Source: Ferdinandcohnia sp036965165
GTDB lineage: Bacteria > Bacillota > Bacilli > Bacillales > Bacillaceae_L
Assembly: GCF_036965165.1 (NCBI RefSeq)
Contig: NZ_JBALOX010000011.1
Span: 124,001-188,000 of the forward strand
DNA length: 64,000 nt
Reading direction: 5' to 3'
Position numbers and translations under genes: made by a program. Shown here piece after piece: positions 33,553 to 42,119 of this stretch (positions are counted from its first letter, which is position 1; every line of letters starts with the position of its first letter). The notes under the pieces are model-generated. The model made no database searches, had not been told where the DNA came from, and saw nothing but the letters and a program-made list of their open reading frames with translations.

Positions 33553-35760
33553 TTAATTAATAAACTTATTTAAAACATTTTCAGTCATCTTTTCAAGATT
33601 AGGATTGTAACTTGACTGAGTTTCATGTCCATACGGATCTAGGAACCAGTTCCAGTAAAAAGTTCCTACAGCAAAAACCTTTGATCCAGATGGTTTCTCC
33701 ACCCATACTACATTTGCGAAGGAATTATTTCCATATAATACGACCGGGGAATGCCCAATAACTTCAACTCCAGGAATCGCACTATCATATCTATCTATTT
33801 CGCCACCTACAACACTGGGGATTTGGTCACCATTTTTTAGAGTTGTTCCGTTATATATCCAATGGGAGCTATTCGTGACAACAAAGGGCATCGTTCTTGA
33901 TGGTATCCCCTGGTACATTACTCCAAATAGTTCACTTTCTGGCCTATTAACAGGTGCTTGTCTAAACATAGCCGTAACTTGACTTGGATCCGTTAAGTTA
34001 AATGGATCCTCATTAGCCCGATCTTTATAACTTACAAGTAGACGGTCATTATTTTCATATCTAACTTGCCAGTAACCTACATTCGCACTAAACACACCAA
34101 TGTCCATATTTCCATTCATATGCTTATTTTCAATATGATCTCTCATTTGTTTCGACCAATATTCTCCATGGCCAGCTACAATTAGAGATTTAATATTTGC
34201 GTTTGCCAAATATCCTTGATGAATATCTGTATCAGTTACATAGTTTAGGTTGTAACCCTTCTTCTCCATCCATCTAATGAGATTATATTCATAGCTGAAA
34301 AACTGACCCGCACCATTTTCCTCATTATATGGACGATTATAAGATATCTTTATGGCAGGTATTTTATTTGAGCTATTGTACCCATATAAACTTTTTCCGC
34401 CCCAATTATTGTATGCCTGATACGTATTTGTTGAAATTAAAACTGCAAAATCTGCATTAGGCTGTCTATCCTTTATCACAAAAGGAATATAGCTTTCCAT
34501 TTTATCATTGCTTACTATTTTCACTAAATAGAAGCCACTACTCCAATTGGATGGAATTTGATATTGATAAGATTGAGTCCAATTTGCATCCATTGTATTT
34601 GGATCAGATTTACTATTTTGAATAGAGGCTCCCCTACCAGAAATCGTCGTTAAATGTTGTGCCCCTTTTCCATTATTGTAACCCATTCGATAAAATTCCA
34701 ATTGATAGGACGATGGACTTTTAATATAAAAGGCAATGGATTCTCCTGGAATATACGAAGTCTTAGAAGTGTATCCTTGTAATGTATTTTTTCCTGGTTT
34801 CTTGATTGTCCATACCCCTGGAATATACATATTACTGCCAACAGACCCGGTACCGCCTAAAATAGTAATATTTAAATTAGGCTTCCTAAGCATAGCATTT
34901 TCTGTCGGTTGAGGCAGTTTATCCTTATAAGTAAGCAGAAGAGATGCAGTTTCTTTTGCAGCTAACACTGAGCCTGTAAGGGCATCTGCAAAGGATGCAC
35001 CAGTCGCAATAAACACATTGCCAATTTCCTTATTATAGGTATTGTCTATGTTTGCAGCGACTTCGTAGCGATCCTTTCCACCAATTCGATATGGACCTGG
35101 TAGACTATTTGCAACATTCTTCCCTACACTACCTTCTCCCCCCACAATAATTGTGCTTTTAATTTGCTTAGAGTTTAAAGAATCCTTTGTGAATTGAGGA
35201 AGATTATCTTTTTTTGTTAATAAAATTGGATATCCATTTCTTGCCGCATATGGAGCAATTGCTAGAGCATCTGGATAATTTAATCCATATGCAATGACAG
35301 CCTTTCCTGTATTTGGAAGCCTGCTGGCCACTTGCTTTGCAACTTCATATCTGTCTATTCCACCGATACGTTCCACATTCTTGATATTCATGGACTGAAG
35401 ATCCGTAATAACTTGATTATGAATACTGCCAGGTCCACCCACAAGAATTACTTTTTGCGGGTTTAACCTTTTCAATTCTGCTTTAGTAGTATCTGTTAAC
35501 TTATTGGGATGAGTAAGTAGAATGGGTCCATTTTCTTGATAGGCTAATGGAGTTGCAGCTAATGCATCTGCGAAGGCTAGGTAATTTGCTAATATTACTG
35601 TATTTGCACCCGCGGACCATCCTTTTTTTGATATATTAACAGCAACTTCAAATCTATCTTTTCCTGCAAAGCGCTCTACTCCTTCTTCTGCGTTTGCTTC
35701 AACTGAGTTTGTTGCAAGAATTAGTAGTAGGAATAATAGGATTGTACTTATTTTTTTCAA
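33553..35760 (-). CDS. Secreted CWB2 protein with N,N-dimethylformamidase-beta-like domain
   Basis: Signal peptide (MKKISTILLFLLLILATNSV), three CWB2 repeats (to about residue 315), then a 420-residue C-terminal region. That region opens with a beta-sandwich-like part (YIPGESIAFYIKSPSSYQLE, FYRMGYNNGKGAQ) and continues with STNTYQAYNNWGGKSLYGY, AGHGEYWSKQMRDHIE and YWNWFLDPYG, the pattern of the C-terminal domain of the dimethylformamidase large subunit. What such a domain does on a cell wall is not known to me. TTG 35758-35760 is chosen as start because a G-rich ribosome site precedes it and an upstream ATG lies directly after a TATAAT sequence without a ribosome site. Confidence 0.82.
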   Translation of the reverse strand: MKKISTILLFLLLILATNSVEANAEEGVERFAGKDRFEVAVNISKKGWSAGANTVILANYLAFADALAATPLAYQENGPILLTHPNKLTDTTKAELKRLNPQKVILVGGPGSIHNQVITDLQSMNIKNVERIGGIDRYEVAKQVASRLPNTGKAVIAYGLNYPDALAIAPYAARNGYPILLTKKDNLPQFTKDSLNSKQIKSTIIVGGEGSVGKNVANSLPGPYRIGGKDRYEVAANIDNTYNKEIGNVFIATGASFADALTGSVLAAKETASLLLTYKDKLPQPTENAMLRKPNLNITILGGTGSVGSNMYIPGVWTIKKPGKNTLQGYTSKTSYIPGESIAFYIKSPSSYQLEFYRMGYNNGKGAQHLTTISGRGASIQNSKSDPNTMDANWTQSYQYQIPSNWSSGFYLVKIVSNDKMESYIPFVIKDRQPNADFAVLISTNTYQAYNNWGGKSLYGYNSSNKIPAIKISYNRPYNEENGAGQFFSYEYNLIRWMEKKGYNLNYVTDTDIHQGYLANANIKSLIVAGHGEYWSKQMRDHIENKHMNGNMDIGVFSANVGYWQVRYENNDRLLVSYKDRANEDPFNLTDPSQVTAMFRQAPVNRPESELFGVMYQGIPSRTMPFVVTNSSHWIYNGTTLKNGDQIPSVVGGEIDRYDSAIPGVEVIGHSPVVLYGNNSFANVVWVEKPSGSKVFAVGTFYWNWFLDPYGHETQSSYNPNLEKMTENVLNKFIN

Positions 35761-35871
35761 TTTCCGCCCCCCTGTTTCATTTTTCATGTGTATATTATAC
35801 TAAAAAAATGTCGAAACATCCATTTTTCTGGAAGATGCAGATTATTTAAACTTATCCCACTTCCATGACAA

Positions 35872-35901
35872 ATAAAAAAGAACCTAGAGATTTCTAGGTT
35901 C
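35872..35901 (-). terminator. lytB-like gene terminator
   Basis: GAACCTAG / CTAGGTTC stem followed by TTTTTTATTTG on the minus strand. Confidence 0.85.
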
Positions 35902-35909
35902 CAGATAAA

Positions 35910-38129
35910 CTAGTTTCCAAGAGTTGTTCCTGGATAGTAGAATTGTAGAATTTGTTGATAGGTCTGACCAGCGTTCGCACGACTATTTGCACCCTGTTGA
36001 CTCATACCAACACCATGACCGAATCCACGACCTGAAATTTTGAATGCATTGTCATCGACTTGAATATTATCAACTAGTGTACTTCTCATATTAAGTGTTC
36101 CCAGTAACTTCCTTAACTCAGTAGCTGGAATTTGCTTTTCTAATGTTCGAAGCTGGATCTCGCCACCATTTAATGGATATGCGGAAGTTGCACCAGGATA
36201 TACATAAAAATCTACTTTCAGTACGGCTGTTTTACTTCTACCGCTACTGTGCTTATCTCCTGTTACGGCAATATTTGAGATGTTTATTACCTTAATATCC
36301 TCATTCTGATATCCATAAGTCTTAACCCAATTGTTAAGGTTTTGGAAGATTGTATCATTGATAGGTTTTCCATTTAAATCGTAACCATCTACTAGATTTG
36401 AAGGTCCGTCCCACCACCAATATCCAGGGTTTTTCAGATCCTTCCCCTCCACATTAAACTGCTTTTTATTTACAGTTAAATTCCAAGTATAAGTATCATA
36501 GGAGTCTGCTTTTACCGGTAGATATGGAAGTGCTGTTGAATTCCATTCATTTGCATTTGATTCAGTCATACCACCGTTACTTGATGAAAATACAGCACTA
36601 ATCAATTTTCCGTTGTGACGTAATACCTGGCCTTTTGTAGCATCAACCGCCTGACTAGATCTATGTTCAAATGGGTAGGCATCTTTTAACCCCCAAGTAT
36701 ATCCACCATATACCTGGTAAGATTGATTATCAGGGACTGTTTTCCCTACATCATCAATAGAATAGGTTCTAGCAGCGACAGCTTGTGCTTTAAGAGCTTC
36801 AACATGCCAGCTTGCAGGCATTTCTCTTGGAACAACACCTTTTAAATAATCTTCGTATGGAATATTACGGTTAATCGGGCGAACATATTTACCACCATCA
36901 AGATTAAATTCCATATTACCAATATAAGAGACATTGTTTATTTTGATCTGATTACTGCCACTATATGCACTCGGAATCAAGGTAAATGGTGCAGTGCCAA
37001 AATCTTTTAATCTAGTATTCCCGTTATATAGTGCTAATCTAGCATTTTCAACACGGACAGAATAATTCACACCTGGCGCTAAGTTTACTTCATTTGGTAG
37101 CATTCCAACTACCTTTTCACTAACTGAACCAGTTCCACCTAGGATTGTAAAACTAGATGTGCCTTTTTCTTTAATAATCGTTTGAATAAATCCTGGCAGT
37201 TCATTCGGTTTTGTTAAAAGAAGTGGTGCGCCCTCTTTTGCAGCTAACACAGAGCCTGTTAGAGCATCAGCAAATGAAAGGCCTGTTGATATGAAAGCTG
37301 AATTGGCAGGTAGATTAAAGTGTCTAATAATATTTGCAGATACCTCATAACGGTCTTTTCCACCAATACGTTCTTTTTGTGAAGTTCCCAGAGAAGAATA
37401 TACCTGAGGACTCACACTACCTTCTCCACCGATAACAACGGTTTTCGCTTTGCCATTCAAAGCAGCTTTTGTCTCATTTGGCAAATTGTCTTTCTTAGAC
37501 AAAAGAATAGGATATCCTTTTTGAGCAGCATATGGAGCGATCGAAAGGGCATCTGCAAAGACTAATCCATTCGCCACAAAAGCAGTATCCGGATTTCCCA
37601 TTTGGCTAGCAACACCCTGCGCTACTGCATAACGATCATTTCCACCAATACGTTGTACATTAGAAGTAATTTTCTTTAATTGGCCCTCAACCGTTGATGA
37701 AACACTTCCCGGGCCACCGACGATAATAATTTTTTGTGGTTTTAATTGGCTAAGTTTTGCATTTGTTGCTGGTGTTAATTGATTTGGGTGTGTTAACAAG
37801 ATTGGTGCATTATTTTTATATGCGAGTGGAGTTGCAGATAACGCATCAGCGAAAGCTAAATAGTTAACAATTACAACCGTATTTGAGGTGTTCCAACCAC
37901 TTGATGCTACATTGTTAGCAACCTCAAATCGATCCTTCCCCCCGAAACGGATATTTCCATTTTGCAGCTTATAGTTCCCTACTGTTTGGACATTAACCGC
38001 AGTTGAATTTCCAATATAATTAGATAGAGAAACGGAGATAGTTGATGCTCCCGCAACTGCCGAACCTAATGGAGATAAAGCCAAACACGCGGAAACGGCT
38101 ATGGCCAAGGAAATCTTCTTAATATTCAA
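35910..38129 (-). CDS. lytB: CWB2 protein with SpoIID domain (LytB-like amidase enhancer)
   Basis: Signal peptide (MNIKKISLAIAVSACLALSP, ending AVAGAS), three CWB2 repeats (about 50-345) and a SpoIID/LytB domain (about 430-735: IPYEDYLKGVVPREMPASW, ALKAQAVAARTYSI, SAVFSSSNGGMTESNANEW, ISGRGFGHGVGMSQQGA). In B. subtilis LytB has the same domain order and enhances the LytC amidase, whose counterpart lies at 44.3 kb. The start appears to be TTG 38127-38129, 11 bases after AAGGAGG; an ATG closer to that site (38134-38136) opens a five-codon frame (MQIEY) out of phase. I take the assignment of role from domain order and synteny. Confidence 0.88.
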   Translation of the reverse strand: MNIKKISLAIAVSACLALSPLGSAVAGASTISVSLSNYIGNSTAVNVQTVGNYKLQNGNIRFGGKDRFEVANNVASSGWNTSNTVVIVNYLAFADALSATPLAYKNNAPILLTHPNQLTPATNAKLSQLKPQKIIIVGGPGSVSSTVEGQLKKITSNVQRIGGNDRYAVAQGVASQMGNPDTAFVANGLVFADALSIAPYAAQKGYPILLSKKDNLPNETKAALNGKAKTVVIGGEGSVSPQVYSSLGTSQKERIGGKDRYEVSANIIRHFNLPANSAFISTGLSFADALTGSVLAAKEGAPLLLTKPNELPGFIQTIIKEKGTSSFTILGGTGSVSEKVVGMLPNEVNLAPGVNYSVRVENARLALYNGNTRLKDFGTAPFTLIPSAYSGSNQIKINNVSYIGNMEFNLDGGKYVRPINRNIPYEDYLKGVVPREMPASWHVEALKAQAVAARTYSIDDVGKTVPDNQSYQVYGGYTWGLKDAYPFEHRSSQAVDATKGQVLRHNGKLISAVFSSSNGGMTESNANEWNSTALPYLPVKADSYDTYTWNLTVNKKQFNVEGKDLKNPGYWWWDGPSNLVDGYDLNGKPINDTIFQNLNNWVKTYGYQNEDIKVINISNIAVTGDKHSSGRSKTAVLKVDFYVYPGATSAYPLNGGEIQLRTLEKQIPATELRKLLGTLNMRSTLVDNIQVDDNAFKISGRGFGHGVGMSQQGANSRANAGQTYQQILQFYYPGTTLGN

Positions 38130-38220
38130 TTTGCATGAATCCTCCTTAAAAAATTTCAAAATGTTACAAGATTTGTCGTTTTTCACCTCTAACAATCTAT
38201 GAAAATGAATATCTATGTAT

Positions 38221-38256
38221 AAATCTATCAAAATTTGTCATATAGGTAAATGGTTA
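38221..38256 (-). promoter_or_regulatory. Conserved upstream element of lytB-like gene
   Basis: A 36-base stretch is 28/36 identical to 47935-47970, upstream of the CWB2-glucosaminidase gene. On the sense strand it contains TTTACC and a -35-like ATGACA about 105 bases before the start codon. A shared promoter or regulator site is the likely reason. Confidence 0.45.
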
Positions 38257-38282
38257 ATTTCACCGCACTGGATCTTAAAACA

Positions 38283-38318
38283 AATAAAAAGGCGGTAGAA
38301 CCAACTGTTCTACACGCC
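38283..38318 (-). terminator. Terminator after the initiating sugar transferase gene
   Basis: GGCG(T)GTAGAAC pairs with GTTCTACCGCC (one bulged base), followed by TTTTTATTTG. Confidence 0.85.
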
Positions 38319-38326
38319 AAAATTTG

Positions 38327-38965
38327 CTAAATAATTTTTTTTATTGTTTTAAAAATAATCAGGAAATCCTCAAAAACCGATCTTTTCCTCAAGTATTGTA
38401 AATTATACTTTAGTTTATCAACCATTATTTCCTCAATATAAGTCTTCTCTGGGTCTGAGCTTCTCCCAAGCAATTCACTTTCATCACTATACTTAATGGA
38501 GGCATAATCCGTAATCCCCGGACGAATTAGGAATATTTGCCTTTGTTCATTATTGTAATACTGAGTGTATTTCGGAACCTCCGGACGAGGACCCACTAGG
38601 CTCATGTCACCTTTTAATACATTGATTAACTGAGGAAATTCATCAACCTTATATTTTCTAAGGAAATGACCTACCCTCGTTATCCGCCGGTCTTTCCCAA
38701 CCGTAATTTGCTTACCGAGCTTTTCAGCCTCAACAACCATAGTACGAAACTTTAGAATTTCAAACTTCTTTTCAAATTGTCCGACCCTCACTTGTTTAAA
38801 AAACACAGGTCCTTTTGAATCCAATTTAATGAATAAAGAAATAAGTAGAAGTATAGGTGATAAGACGATTATTCCGATGGCGGCTACGATGATATCAATG
38901 GCTCTCTTCACTACATCATTAAGGTTGTTCCCTTTTTTACCATATAGAAAAGCTTTCTCTTCCAC
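38327..38965 (-). CDS. Initiating sugar-phosphate transferase (PglC/WcaJ C-terminal type)
   Basis: Monotopic membrane enzyme that transfers a sugar phosphate from a UDP-sugar to undecaprenyl phosphate. The 212 residues contain one re-entrant N-terminal hydrophobic helix (about 20-43) and the family core: FKQVRVGQFEKKFEILKFRTM, VDEFPQLINVLKGDMSLVGPRPE and RPGITDYASI. It is of the short, single-domain type that includes PglC of Campylobacter. As the last gene of the cluster with the 4,6-dehydratase and aminotransferase, it probably uses their diamino- or amino-trideoxy sugar. GTG start with AGGTGA upstream. Confidence 0.92.
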   Translation of the reverse strand: MEEKAFLYGKKGNNLNDVVKRAIDIIVAAIGIIVLSPILLLISLFIKLDSKGPVFFKQVRVGQFEKKFEILKFRTMVVEAEKLGKQITVGKDRRITRVGHFLRKYKVDEFPQLINVLKGDMSLVGPRPEVPKYTQYYNNEQRQIFLIRPGITDYASIKYSDESELLGRSSDPEKTYIEEIMVDKLKYNLQYLRKRSVFEDFLIIFKTIKKII

Positions 38966-38973
38966 ATTATCAC

Positions 38974-40125
38974 CTATTTTCGATATGTTGTTGCAATATC
39001 AGTTACAGCATCAATTACCTGCTGCACATCTTGTTCACTCATTTTTGGATACAAAGGTAGTGATATTGCCCCTTTGTATGCTTGAAGTGCATTTGGATAA
39101 TCATTGATATCATATCCTAAATTTTTATAGTATGGATGCATTGGAACTGGAATAAAGTGAACACTTGTGCCAATGCCCTTTTCCTTTAGTTTTTCAATAA
39201 ACTCAGCACGGTCAATTGTGAATAAATCCTCGTTTACTCTTATGACAAATAAATGCCAAGCGTGACGATTGATTTCATCATGATGTGGTAAAGTAACTCC
39301 CTCAATATTAGCTAATCCACTATAATAGGCTTGAGCAATTTGGTCCCTTTTATTTTGCATACCTTCAAGCTTATCTAATTGAACAATTCCAAATGCTGCT
39401 TGAATGTCGGTCATATTGTATTTGTAACCAGGGTATTCTACTTCATAATACCAAGTTCCTTTATCACCATAACGATTCCATGCGTTTTTGCTCATTCCAT
39501 GCAAGCTCATAACTCGAATTTTATCTGCCCATTCTTCATTATGAGTGGTTACAAGCCCACCTTCACCTGTCACTAGGTTTTTAGTCGCGTAGAAGCTGAA
39601 ACAAGTAAAGTCACCAATGCTACCTACCATTTTCCCTTTATATTTTGTATAAATAGCATGGGCAGCATCTTCAATTACAACTAGATTATGCTTTTTAGCA
39701 ATTTCCATAATCGGATCCATGTCACAAGGATAGCCTGCAAAATGTACTGGAATAATAGCCTTCGTTTTGGAAGTGATTTTACGTTCAATTTGTTTAGGAT
39801 CAATATTCATTGTTACGGGATCAATATCAACAAAGACCGGCTTTGCCCCCGTGTGAATAATGGTGTTTGCTGAAGCTACAAACGTATATGGAGTAGTTAT
39901 AACCTCATCACCAGGTCCTATCCCTGCAGCCAACTGTGCTAGATGAAGACCAGCCGTACATGAGTTTAAGCCAATTCCATATTTTGCATCAACATAGTTT
40001 GTCACTCGTTTTTCAAATTCAACCGTTTTAGGACCTTTACTTAACCAATTTGAATGTATCGTATCGATTACTTCTTTAATTTCTTCGTCACCGACTAAGG
40101 GAAGTGCATAAGGAATTGTTCCCAT
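38974..40125 (-). CDS. DegT/DnrJ/EryC1 aminotransferase (PglE-like)
   Basis: PLP-dependent aminotransferase of 383 residues: LVGDEEIKEVIDTIHSNWLS, VIEDAAHAIYTKYKGKMVG, FSFYATKNLVTGEGG (the PLP lysine near residue 185) and a GYKYNMTDIQAAFG segment. This is the pattern of enzymes aminating C4 of UDP-4-keto-6-deoxy-GlcNAc (PglE-like) or related sugars. It lies between a GT4 gene and the initiating transferase, in the same operon as the 4,6-dehydratase. ATG 40123-40125 is preferred over a GTG three codons upstream because AAGGTG is then at the right distance. Confidence 0.9.
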   Translation of the reverse strand: MGTIPYALPLVGDEEIKEVIDTIHSNWLSKGPKTVEFEKRVTNYVDAKYGIGLNSCTAGLHLAQLAAGIGPGDEVITTPYTFVASANTIIHTGAKPVFVDIDPVTMNIDPKQIERKITSKTKAIIPVHFAGYPCDMDPIMEIAKKHNLVVIEDAAHAIYTKYKGKMVGSIGDFTCFSFYATKNLVTGEGGLVTTHNEEWADKIRVMSLHGMSKNAWNRYGDKGTWYYEVEYPGYKYNMTDIQAAFGIVQLDKLEGMQNKRDQIAQAYYSGLANIEGVTLPHHDEINRHAWHLFVIRVNEDLFTIDRAEFIEKLKEKGIGTSVHFIPVPMHPYYKNLGYDINDYPNALQAYKGAISLPLYPKMSEQDVQQVIDAVTDIATTYRK

Positions 40126-40139
40126 TTTCTTCACACCTT

Positions 40140-41369
40140 CTAGTTTAATAAATGTAAAAATTTATCAGCAAGCACCTTGTAATCATGGTTTTTCATCACA
40201 AAGTCCTTCCCATTTTTTCCTAATAATTGTCTTTCTGCATCTGTTTTTTTGTACATCTCTTTTATCGCATCGGCAATTAATCGTGGATCTTCAGGCAATA
40301 CAGAAATACCACAATTAGCCTCTTTAACTAAATCATTTCCTGCCTCAATGCTATGTACAATCGGTTTTCCAGACATCATATAGTCTAATAACTTATTTGG
40401 ACTAACCCCAAATTGATATAGCGGGCTTTTTCTCCATCCAATAAATAAGCAGTCCATTCTAGATAAGAAATCAGGAATGGCATTTTTATCGATTACAGGT
40501 AAAAAGTGAACATTGGCTAAACCCTTTTTCTTTGCTTCTTCAATAAGCTTTTCTTTTTCAGGACCTTTTCCGACAAGAACAAATTCAATTGGTTCTTCTT
40601 TTAGTAGCTCTGCTGTTTCAATTACGTACTCCATTGCATTTGAGATCCCATGACCACCAGCATAACCAACAAGAAATTTATCTTTGCTTTTTAATTCATG
40701 TATTACCTTTTGATGTTCAGCAGGTATTTTTTCTGTTGCACTGTTCCATTCGTCAACGACAATCCCATTTGGCAAAAATGCAAATTTATGTAAATCCATT
40801 CCATGATCAAACATATGCTGTTTTGCATTTGGCAATAAGGAAACTACCTTGTCTGCCTTTTTATACGCAAAATTTTCTCCTCTTTGCATCAAAAAGATAA
40901 ACGGGTGAAGTGAAGACATATTCCCTAATAATTTTGGAGTTAACGGCCATAAATCATGTACCTCAAAAACAAGCTTTGCTTTTGCCTTTTTAGCAGTTTT
41001 ATGTGCCGGATACATATCCAATGGATAGGTAGAAGATCCAATGACGACATCTGGTTTTACAAGTGAAACAATTTTATTACTATTAAGCATTAGCTCTTTA
41101 ACAAATGAAAAGATATTAATGACACGCTTAACTCCGTTACCTTCATAACTCGGTGTATCAATCCATATATAGCGAATGCCATCAATTATTTCTTCAGTCC
41201 ATTTACCATTCATTTCAGGCTGAATGGTTCTTACATGGGACTGGGACGAGGCAAGTATTGTGACTTGGTGTCCCATCTTTACCCACTCTCTGCTTAGGTA
41301 GTACGGTCGATACTCCATACCATGTTTATTCGAACCAGCATAGTGGTTAATCAATAATATGTTCATCAT
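40140..41369 (-). CDS. GT4 family glycosyltransferase (WbuB-like)
   Basis: A 409-residue GT-B enzyme with the N-terminal pattern LLINHYAGSNKHGMEYRPYYLSREWVK split over residues 4-30, VFEVHDLWPLTPKLLG and a donor domain with VGYAGGHGISNAMEYVIETA, LVGKGPEKEKLIEEA and GVSPNKLLDYMMSGKPIV. The HDLWP motif is common in the WbuB (FucNAc-transferring) group; the acceptor is probably the first sugar laid down by the initiating transferase of this operon. Start ATG follows GAGGAT. Confidence 0.88.
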   Translation of the reverse strand: MMNILLINHYAGSNKHGMEYRPYYLSREWVKMGHQVTILASSQSHVRTIQPEMNGKWTEEIIDGIRYIWIDTPSYEGNGVKRVINIFSFVKELMLNSNKIVSLVKPDVVIGSSTYPLDMYPAHKTAKKAKAKLVFEVHDLWPLTPKLLGNMSSLHPFIFLMQRGENFAYKKADKVVSLLPNAKQHMFDHGMDLHKFAFLPNGIVVDEWNSATEKIPAEHQKVIHELKSKDKFLVGYAGGHGISNAMEYVIETAELLKEEPIEFVLVGKGPEKEKLIEEAKKKGLANVHFLPVIDKNAIPDFLSRMDCLFIGWRKSPLYQFGVSPNKLLDYMMSGKPIVHSIEAGNDLVKEANCGISVLPEDPRLIADAIKEMYKKTDAERQLLGKNGKDFVMKNHDYKVLADKFLHLLN

Positions 41370-41382
41370 TCAATCCTCGGAT

Positions 41383-42093
41383 CTATTGATTTTTTAAAAG
41401 CTGATCGTCGGGTACATTTCGTAACTTTCGTGCAGGAGACCCTACCACTATTTCTGCTTGATTAACATCTTTCGTAACGATACTTCCTGCAGCCACAGCT
41501 CCATCTTCTTCAATTATTTTACCTGGTAAAATGGTTGAATTTGCTCCAATTCTACCGCCGTTCTTAATAGTAACACCCTTAAAATGTTTATACCGCTCTT
41601 TTGACCTTGCCATATAGTTGTCGTTTGTTGTAACAACACACGGGGCAATAAAAACATAATCCCCAAGTTCAGAATAGGCTGTAATGTAGGAGTTTGTTTC
41701 TAGCTTACAGAAGCTTCCTACTCGACAATCATTTTCAACGGCTACGCCTCTGCCAACAATCGTTTTATACCCAATTGTAACTCTCTCTCTAATGGTAGCT
41801 AAATCAGCAATAAATACGTCATCGGCTATATCGGCATTTGCATAGATAATAGCAGATGTACCGACTGTTACCCCACTCCCTATTTTTGTTGGAGGTAATT
41901 GTTTAACGTCTGGTAGTATTGAATTTTTAGCTCTCGTTGGTTGCTTACCGATTACTGCATTATCTTGAATAATAACATTATCGCCAATGGTAACACCATC
42001 ATATACGATTACGTTATGACCTATTATAACATTCTTACCAAAAGAGACATTTTCACCAATTATGACATTATGGCCTTTTGTAACTTCCATCAT
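41383..42093 (-). CDS. Left-handed beta-helix sugar N-acetyltransferase (WlbB/WbpD-like)
   Basis: A 236-residue protein built almost wholly of hexapeptide repeats (NVIIGENVSFGKNVIIGHNV and many more), which form a trimeric left-handed beta helix. The segment VFIAPCVVTTNDNYMARS and the end GAVAAGSIVTKDVNQAEIVVGSPARKL resemble acyl-CoA N-acetyltransferases acting on UDP-amino sugars. It probably acetylates the amino group added by the aminotransferase at 39-40 kb. ATG 42091-42093 is chosen, with AAAGGAAG upstream. Confidence 0.87.
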   Translation of the reverse strand: MMEVTKGHNVIIGENVSFGKNVIIGHNVIVYDGVTIGDNVIIQDNAVIGKQPTRAKNSILPDVKQLPPTKIGSGVTVGTSAIIYANADIADDVFIADLATIRERVTIGYKTIVGRGVAVENDCRVGSFCKLETNSYITAYSELGDYVFIAPCVVTTNDNYMARSKERYKHFKGVTIKNGGRIGANSTILPGKIIEEDGAVAAGSIVTKDVNQAEIVVGSPARKLRNVPDDQLLKNQ

Positions 42094-42119
42094 AGGCAAT
42101 TCTTCCTTTACACAATTTT

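Noticed and set aside
35320..35334. LPNTG sequence in the CWB2-dimethylformamidase-like protein as a sortase signal
   Set aside because: It lies inside the second CWB2 repeat, with no following hydrophobic segment and basic tail; the protein is not C-terminally anchored.
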